A stretch of DNA of 64,000 nt, from the NCBI GenBank assembly GCA_026545765.1, contig CM048839.1, positions 54,420,677 to 54,484,676 on the forward strand, given 5' to 3'. The first letter of the stretch is position 1; each line of letters starts with the position of its first letter. Origin of the DNA: Plantago major (lineage: Eukaryota; Streptophyta; Magnoliopsida; Lamiales; Plantaginaceae). The notes below the pieces were generated by a model, which was not told where the DNA came from, did not search any database, and was given only the letters and a program-made list of their open reading frames with translations. Below are positions 56,306 through 64,000 of this stretch, piece after piece. The position numbers were made by a program, and so were the translations under genes.

Positions 56306-56600
56306 GTATCTGAGTGTAGATATCTGTGGGCACTTTTCCTCGTTTAGAAACCTTGTATTCTCAGATATCTTTTGCAACACTTGTTTATTGAAAAACACTT
56401 GTTTCTTCAAGATATCTGGACATAGGTATCTGATGACCTTAGTCTTCAGCAATCTTGTGCAGTCTTCAAATCTTCAAATATGTTGAACTCTTCTGCTGGA
56501 TGCCTTCTTCTTGGTCTTCTTCAGAGAAATAAAAATTACATTCAGAGACCTAACATCCTGTACAAGTTTTGCTAGACTATCATACTTAGTGATTTTCCTC
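56306..56600 (-). repeat. 3' LTR of SIRE-2, piece 2
   Basis: It continues the LTR of SIRE-2 after SIRE-3 (GTATCTGAGTGTAGATATC) and passes into SIRE-2 internal sequence near 56600. The exact inner border is not clear. Confidence 0.8.
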
Positions 56601-59600
56601 TTTTAATTCTTTCAATTAAGATCTTTCAATTCTTTCAATTAAGTGCAGAAAGTAAACATCAACCAAATCACAAGGTGTGATCTTTGCCGACAAGATATCT
56701 TTTTATAGATTGATATCTGAGAGTAGGTTCATCAGATATGTTACAGAGAAAGTTCACAGATAACTTTAATAAAACACAATTTAGCGCAGTCAGCAAGATA
56801 CAAAATACATAGTAAATTAGGACAATAGGAGTAACCAAGCTCCAAGTAAACATCCTAATAAACTAGTCTTCATGTCTTCAAAAGCAGTTCCATGGATCAA
56901 TCTGCAAATTTCCTATCCCCAAACCTTTTGATATCATCAGAGTAGTCATAGAGAAGAGTTCTGACAATCATCTCTGTGTCTCTGGAAAATCCACAGACTT
57001 GTAGGTTTTGGTAGGTTTCTTCTTGGCAAAGTGTTTGACCCACAGATACTTTCCCACTTCCAGGCATGCACAATTCTGAAATCTGATAGTTTGAAATAGT
57101 CATATATGATCCTCAGATATATGATGTCACCCTTGTATTGTTCTTCAGTCATGTAGAATGACTCAAAGAGTTCCACGGCAAGTCTTGTCCATGTGCCTGT
57201 TCCAGTGATGTTGGGAATTCTGTGCACATCATCTAGCTTTCCATAAGGACATTCATCGGAGAGGTCCTTCTTCATGGCTTCTATTCTCTTGATAACTTCA
57301 AAATCCAACCAGGCTTTGATGTGGTTGGTGTTAATCAAGATTAGCTTGTCTTTTCTCCATGCCATGAGTTGTTTATGGATTGGTTCTAGAAATTTTGAAT
57401 TTACCAGTATATGCTTAAGTTCTAGAATCCAGAAGCCATTCTTCTGATTAATGCACCTGTAGATAGAGGAGTTGTTGTCAGTCTTCACATACTCAATTCT
57501 GGCTTCTTCTGTCCTGAGTAGAAGTTGACTTTTTCTTCTTTCAGCTCTTAGTCTATTCCTCGTTTGCCTTGAATTATCCCTTGGGGGATTGGTGGAAGAA
57601 ACACTCTAGATCTTCATCATCATCTTCCAGATTTCTCTGGTTAGGTGATTTGCCGCCTTCTTCATTGCCCTGGGATTTGATTTCTTCTTCTTCTTCTTCT
57701 TCTTCTTCAGAAGATTCTTCAATTCCTATAACTTGTCTTCTCCTTGGAGCCTTGGTACTCCTTGGAGGTCTTTGTGCCATGGTCCTTGTTACCATTGTTG
57801 TTTCTTCACTTGGTTGCTGGGAAGTAGCTACTATTTGCGAAGCAGCTTCACTTGATGAGGGCTCATTTATTCTGAGTGGTGGCTGGGAAGTTCTCTTGTT
57901 TCCTCTTCCTTTCTGAGCAGCACCAATTCTAGATTTCTTCTTTCCTTCCTCCTGACCTTGAGGTCCAAATCCTCCCCCCTTAGTCATTGTTGACTGACTA
58001 AGTACCACAAAGGATTCTGAGAGAGACTCGAAATTCCCTTGCAAGTAATTGTAGGCAGTAACCAACTTCTGAAGTTCAGCCTTGAGCTCCTGATTTTGTT
58101 TGATAAGTACATTTTCATTATCAGTGAGCTCTGCCAATGGGCCTTGTATGGCTTCTGCTTTTCCAGCAGCATAACATGCCTCTTCAAAGGCTTTTGCAGC
58201 CAAATTTTGGTCATTATCCCTAACCATGTCTAGGTCTTTCTGAGCAATGACCAAACTGGTTGTTCTCTAAGTGATGAGCTCAGTGAATGTGTTCATTTCA
58301 TCAGGGACTGATGTAATGGCGACTTTATCTTGAGAAGATAACTCCTTTTTCAATTTGGCCAGTACTTGATATATGTTCAAGTATTCATTCGAGTTGACAT
58401 TTGGCAGCTTGCTGAAGATTTCAGGAGCAATCAGCTTCCTTTTCAAATGAGACACCACCAAGTGCTCATTTCGGTGTTCTGCCAATTTCTTCTCTTCTTC
58501 ATCATTTGAGTCATCAGCCTAGTGATCTTCATCCTCTTGGACATTTTCACCAATGTTTTCTAGTCCAGAAACCATCTCAGAGATGGGTTTCTTTCCTTTC
58601 AGAGAGGAGGATGGTACATCTTTTGGTGATGCAGCCTGAGCATCATGCTTGTCTTCAGATACTTGTTCAGTATCTAGCTCCTTAGCAATGGAATTTACAG
58701 CTTCCTGGAGTTTTTTAATCTCAGAGTAAGCTTGCATTTCCTTGATGGTTTGATCTTCAAGTTTATTTAGCTTGACTCTGGATTCAGCTATCTTTTCGTC
58801 CAGTTGAAGATTTAGCTGTTGTTCTTCTTCCAACAATTATTTGAGTTGAGCAACTCTGACTTGTGCATCCAATATTTTCTGAGTTGTTTCCTTAGAGTGC
58901 TCAACTACTTGTTCAGTAGTATCCTTTTGTTGGGAAGATGGATGGCTAGATTTCTGAGGAGATGGAGGAGGGGATTGTTGTGATGTCCTCTTAGTGTGCT
59001 TTTCAGCAACTGAGGCATTAGTTCCTTGTGCAATCCCTCCTGTCCCTGGTGCAGAGGCATCATCATCATCCTTCTTGTCATCCTCATCCTTGTGATGGTC
59101 AGAAGGAGATCCTTCAAAATCATTCTCATCAGTCTCCTTCACTTCTTCATCTTCAGAGACCAGATTGATCACTTCTGGAATAGTGACCGTTTGCCCATTA
59201 ACTTCCTCTTGTTCAGAGGGTATGTATTGTAGGGTTTGGGGCATGATAGGCTTGAATGCCATCTGCATTCTAGTCTGACCATCTGCTTGTTTAAAAGCTT
59301 GAATCAGCTTTCTGGCCACTTCCTTGACAAAGTCCTTATGCATCAATGTTCCAAAGGAATATTGTTCAGTGGGAAACATGGCATGGACATAGTTTTACAA
59401 GTCAAGGGCTCGTGCTCTCCTTGTGTGGTGATCATTCACCTTTATGATCTCAGATAGATCGGAGCATCGAAGCTTTTGCCATCTCTTGAAGCATTTTAGG
59501 TGCTTTGGCAAAGTGTGTTCCTTGAAGAAAGGTAGCAGGTCCTTTTTCTCATCAACAGGGACCTTAGTGGCACTTGTTTGAGCCTGAAAGAAAGTGTTCT

Positions 59601-60132
59601 GAATTAATTTTAAAACTATAGGAGATATCTGGGCTTTAGAGTAGAAAGGTATCTGAGCTACCTATGTGATAGGCTCAGATGACTTGACTACTGATATTCT
59701 AGGTGCCTTAGATATCTGGATATGAGGAGGAGACTGGGAAGTAGATTCTCAGTGATCTTTCTTTCTGCTTGAACCTGAGATTAGAAACATAACACTTAGG
59801 AAATTTTATCAAGAAAAATTCTATTTACAAAATCAGATTTCTGAGAGATCAATTACCTCCACTATTGGAGGCTCAGATACTTGTTGTTCAGAGACTTGTG
59901 CAGTCTCTGGAAATTTTTCTTGTGATGAAGGCTTTGATGCCTCATCAATTTCCATTTGTTGTGGGGATTGAGCGAGCAATTCCCCAGCAACTTCAACTTC
60001 TTTTTAAACCTGTTAAGTAGAAAGTGTTAGTTGAGAAAAATGATCAGAGATTTGTCTTTGAGGATTATAGGTATCTGAATGAAATACCTTCTCTGCAGAA
60101 GGTTCAGATACTTGTTCCTTAGAGACCTTGGA

Positions 60133-62276
60133 TGTAGAGCCCCGAATTTTATAAATATGAACTAAGGAAAATATGACTCACGCTAGTTCGTGAGCTTGTA
60201 AAATCGACGAACTTGACTTGTAAAAAGATAAAGCGTAGTTCAACGCCTCGTGCGTTCTTATACTTGACATGAAAATTCTGGATTATAATTCGTGAACTAG
60301 TCAAAATATGCAGCGGAACTATAAAATTGTAGAATCTTGCAACAATACATAGTCTTGAAAATCGCTAAAACTGAAAATAGTAAAGATGCTCTTGGTAGTG
60401 ATCACTGCTCCGGCAACGCTCCACTCCAAAGCTCGGCTTCAAACCTAGAATTGATATTTAGAAAGGGGTTAGCCGTGACCACTGGCTGAACAAGCTCCGC
60501 TCCATGCACGTGCCATGACCTAAAGTTCTATCTTCATGTCTTTTAAATCTTTTAGTCTTACTTAATGCAATGCAACCCTATGACCTGACTTGACCTAACA
60601 CTTAACACTTGAACTTGTTCTTCTTGAAAACTCGTAACTTGAACTTGAACTTCTTGAAAAGTATTCTTAAACTTTACTCTTAAACATGACTTGAAAATTA
60701 TCTTGATTCGTGAGCTCACTTGGCGTCGTAAGATACATCCCTAGCCGATGGTGACCGCTTAACATGGATAGCCACGATTTGCTAGTTTCCTAGCCGATGG
60801 TGACCGCTTAACTTGAATAGCCATGATTTGCTAGTTGCCTAGCCGATGGTGACTGCTTAACATGAATAGCCACGATTTGATAGTTGCCTAGCCGATGGTG
60901 ACCGCTTAACTTGGTTGGCCACGATTTGCTAGGGAGACCTTACTAGCCCATTCTTAACATAACTTGAAATCTTTCTTGACTTAAATCTTATTAACGTGAA
61001 TGCATGCTCTTAAACTCGAAGTCATGAATGCATGGTCTAATGTGTGAATACACAACATATAACAATACAACACATCCGACATGAAGACATAGCACATAAT
61101 TTGAGATAATCTGGTTAATACAAAAATCAACATATGTCATGGACATGCTATTTATCAAAGTAAAACAAGAACAGATAGTCAAGTTAATTAACTAAACCAC
61201 AACATACATATAACCATAGATATAGCAACAACATCATTACATCAGTCCTTGGCTAACTATAAATCTTTTCCACTAATGCCACTATTCGTTAGATCAAACA
61301 ATCATATTAACACAACCAAGAACAACAATAAACACATAGAGATAGGAGGATAGCAACTGAGTACTCGACAATCATAGAAACAACTGTACACCCCAAACCA
61401 ATAAAACGTAGAGAATAACACACCACTTAAGGGATACTTTTACTTCCATGGATCTGACATAACTATACAAATATAGAACATCTACACCTGCTGAACATCA
61501 CACATCCAATAGCAACGAAATTCATCATCAATTATTGATGTACGAATCCTAAAGAAACTTGCATATAACATAACTCATAGTTCTAACAATTAACATATAA
61601 ACGTGAAGAATCTTGGGGAACTTTCAAAGATCACATATCATAGCATAGATGGCAAACCAAATAATCGTGAATGACATCTTAGGGAAACTTGCATACAACA
61701 TAACTTATAATTCTAACAATTATCACATGAATGAGTTCTAGGAAAACTTGCACCAATCACATATAAAAATCAATCACGCAAGATTTACATCACACATATA
61801 AACATTTGTGATGCAAGTCCTAGGGGAACTTGCCTGGAGATAAACTAACAAGAGGGCAAGAATTGAAAACGGATGGAAAACAACCCTCCGTGCGACACCG
61901 GATTTTGGATGATTGAAGAATCCAAACGGCGATCCCTCTGGTGAAACTTTAGAATGGTGTGTTATAAATCTTCTCTCCAAAATTAAGCTCACTCCAACGG
62001 TTAACGAACCGGAAATCGATTTTAGAAGAAGGCTGCGCCTGGCAGAAAATCTGCGCGCGAAAACAAAGTGGCTAAAGGTTTTCTTTTGAAAATCCCTAGG
62101 GTTTTTGGGAGACTAGGATTTTGACAAGGGCTAAAAGATGGGCTCACAAAAGAATATTGGGCTTAACTTTAAGGAAAACATTTTTGGTCCAAAGACTAAC
62201 GTTTTACGAACTCCGTTTAACGCATGGTTCGTTCTAAAACGTCTAAATTTGAAATACGAATTTTTGGGCTGTTACA
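60133..62276. mobile_element. Solo LTR of a gypsy-type element in SIRE-2
   Basis: It starts TGTAGAGCCCCG and ends GGGCTGTTACA (inverted TGTA...GCCC ends), flanked by TTGGA at 60128-60132 and 62277-62281. The unoccupied site is visible in SIRE-3 (AGAGACCTTGGAAGTCTCTGG, 44581 on). It is 2144 bp with no internal coding. Ends of the TGTAACAGCCC type are common in Ty3/gypsy chromovirus-like LTRs; family placement is an inference. The minus strand has AAAACCCTAGGGATTTTC (62079-62098 region), which resembles a leader start, so the LTR is probably minus, but this is not certain. Confidence 0.85.
60742..60937. repeat. 49-bp tandem repeat, four copies, in the solo gypsy-type LTR
   Basis: The units start TAGCCGATGGTGACCGCTTAA at 60742, 60791, 60840 and 60889. 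They differ by a few bases each. The rest of the LTR has no such repeat. Confidence 0.93.
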
Positions 62277-64000
62277 TTGGAAGTCTCTGGATTCTTTTCT
62301 GAAGAGATAGAATTTTCAGTATTTTCATTTTTCTTCTCAGTTGGAGCCTATTAGAAACGAACACTTAATAGTATTAGTCAAGTGTATAAAGCACATATCT
62401 GAGATATTATATCTTAAGGAACTATCTTCTACCTGTGAGACAGGCTCCTGTTCCTTAAGTGGTGAGGCTATGGAAGCCTCCTTCTTAGATTCTGAGGCAA
62501 GCTTTGCAGCTTCCTCTTGATGTTGTGTTTCTAATTCAGCCTGTAACAAAGAAATTTTATTAAATAACAAGATTAACAAATACAAAAATATCACAAGTAA
62601 AGAGTTAAACCATTCAGCTACCTGAGCAGTGTCAGGCTAATTGGTCTCTGGAACTTGCGACCCTTCTATGTGTTGGTCTTGTTGTTCCATTTCAGCTTCT
62701 TTGTTTGAAGTTTCAGGTACTTCAGACGTTTCCTGAGTGTGCAACTCGGTTGCCTCCCCTGGTTGATCATTCTGAGCAGATGCCTCAGTTTGATCCCTCT
62801 CATTGAGTTGGGGAACCTGCTCTTTTGCAGGATGTTCTTCAGCAAGGAAAGATGCTGGTATCTCATGCTTTAAATCAAGTACCATTTCAGTAGCATCCAC
62901 TACCGGTTGTTGTGGTTGGTGTGATGGTTCTAATCTGGATGAAGAAGGTGATGCTATATGGGGCCTGTCCAGATCTTCTTGAGACAGACTTTTAAGTGTT
63001 GAGGCAATGGCAGTATCCTCCAACACTGAGTTATCACTCATCAAAGCATCTTCAAATAAGCTTATGTGTTTCTTGCTCTGATGGTGTGTTTTGTTCAGTG
63101 ACTTTGGTCACAGTTGCTTCTTCAGCAACCTTTGAAACAGGTGCTTGTTCAGCAACCTGCGGTGTAGGTTCTTCTTCATATACCTCTACACTTGTTACTT
63201 TTTCAGCAACCTTAGCCCTCTTTGATTTCTGTAGGACTTGAGAGATAACTAACTCATCATCATCATCGTCAGAGCTCTCATCAGCATTAGGAACTGATTG
63301 GTCCATAATCCCTGCGGTTTCTGCAGATAGGGCTTGGTACCTGCCACTACTCTCATTTTTACCAATGAGTTCATCAGCAAGGCTCTCCTTGGCAACATTG
63401 ATGAGTTCATCAGCAGTTGTATTATTTACAACATTGATGAGTTCATCTTCATTGATGAGTTCATCAGCAGTTGCGGCAGATATCTGAGAGTCGACATCCA
63501 CAATGGGTATGCCTTCTGATTTGCCAGCAGACTTCTTTCGTGAAGTTCTGGGCTTTTTGTTCACAATGGTTCCCTCAGATACCTCTTTAGTCTTTCGTTT
63601 CTTGGAACTTTTCTGAGATGCAGTAACCTTTTTCATCATGTTTGTATATTCATATTTGTAGAGTAGGTTACTGTTGGCTATGTCAACCTTCCCTCTGAGC
63701 TCAATACCAAGCTTCTCCAGCAAGAAGCATATCTTTAGTCCATAGCTCACTGTGGCTTTTGGCTCAGCAAGGCCCTTAACGATTTTAGGTTCAAAGCCTT
63801 GAATCTTCTTCACAAATTTCATGAAGGCGTACTTTCCCTAGTTGAAAGGGTTTTCCAGCCTTTTGTCTTGTTGTTTCAACAAGAACATCATCATCCAGCG
63901 TTCTTGGCTTATTTGGTCGGCACCTCCTTGTAGACCATCAAAGCATTTGTGAAGAATGCATGCCAACACATCCCAGTGAACCAACAGATGTCTGGTTCTG

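Larger units (their letters stand above)
38051..64000 (-). mobile_element. SIRE-type copia element (SIRE-2), 3' part, interrupted
   Basis: It consists of an LTR in two pieces (38051-39260 and 56306 to about 56600), split by SIRE-3, then the third-ORF region 56946-64000, itself interrupted by a solo gypsy-type LTR. Gag and pol lie beyond the right edge. The bases left of the LTR, CTAAT (38046-38050), should be its target duplication in CACTA-1. It is close to SIRE-3 in the third ORF. The copy is broken, with several breaks. Confidence 0.87.
56946..64000 (-). pseudogene. Third ORF (post-pol gene) of SIRE-2
   Basis: It aligns by eye with the SIRE-3 third ORF from its C-terminal block (NGFWILELKHILVNSKFLEP, DECPYGKLDDVHRIPNITG, 56946-57488) through the acidic and coiled-coil middle (LQLDEKIAESRVKLNKLEDQ at 58519-58836; a Ser-Glu-rich run at about 57700) to the N-terminal half at the right edge (KRKTKEVSEGTIVNKKPRTS). 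The intron 59584-59661 equals one in SIRE-3. The order of parts is the same, but the interval is interrupted by a solo LTR (60133-62276). The gene is unknown in function. The region is a fossil with breaks, and the start is outside the window. Confidence 0.7.

Overview
This window is a nuclear repeat block from a flowering plant, probably a eudicot. The evidence is the element set: Athila- and Tat-type Ty3/gypsy elements, SIRE/Maximus-type Ty1/copia elements, CACTA transposons with plant-type ends, and initiator-Met or Asp/Arg-type primer-binding sites. I found no host single-copy gene, rRNA, tRNA or CRISPR array. Almost every base can be assigned to one of eleven nested elements; the species cannot be named from this sequence.

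Layout, left to right. (1) 1-8026: the 5' part of a minus-strand Athila-type element (Athila-1: LTR 6749-8026, gag, protease, an accessory ORF), carrying a solo copia LTR at 424-2162 (TSD AAGTA). (2) 8027-11779: the 3' part of a plus-strand Tat-type element (Tat-1), into which Athila-1 inserted. It holds an antisense gene and the 3' LTR (10876-11779). (3) 11780-12790 and 25697 to about 30655: two parts of a plus-strand Athila-type element (Athila-2). Its start was split by Tat-1 and its reverse transcriptase region by Tat-2. (4) 12791-25696: a two-LTR Tat-type element (Tat-2) with gag, PR and RT-INT on the plus strand and at least two TATA-led antisense genes between pol and the 3' LTR. (5) 30925-36669: a plus-strand SIRE-type copia element (SIRE-1). 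(6) 36670-38050: one end of a CACTA transposon (CACTA-1) inserted in SIRE-1. (7) 38051-39260 plus 56306-64000: a minus-strand SIRE-type element (SIRE-2), which runs off the right edge and carries a solo gypsy-type LTR at 60133-62276 (TSD TTGGA). (8) 39261-56305: a two-LTR minus-strand SIRE-type element (SIRE-3, TSD GTATC) inserted in SIRE-2's own LTR. It carries a small CACTA element at 46139-47285 (TSD GAA).

The retroelements are fossils with several breaks each. By eye, the two LTRs differ by about 2-3% in SIRE-3 and 4-5% in Tat-2, which points to insertions within the last one to two million years or so under usual plant rates.

Four things stand out. First, both Athila elements carry arrays of 14-bp palindromes, one array in the LTR and one in the interior. 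The palindrome sequences are unrelated (CTCGCCGCGGCGAG against TTGGCGGACGCCAA), yet the spacing rule is the same: pairs 22 bp apart, with the next pair about 30 or 50 bp on, so close to whole helical turns. Second, the antisense gene of the two Tat elements keeps the same exon-intron plan in both copies. Third, the ORF downstream of pol in the SIRE elements has its own TATA box and a run of about 80-bp introns between exons whose lengths are multiples of three. Its apparent membrane segment is translated intron, so it does not look like an envelope gene. Fourth, each family repeats its own short palindromic word, which could be the target of a self-recognising DNA-binding protein.
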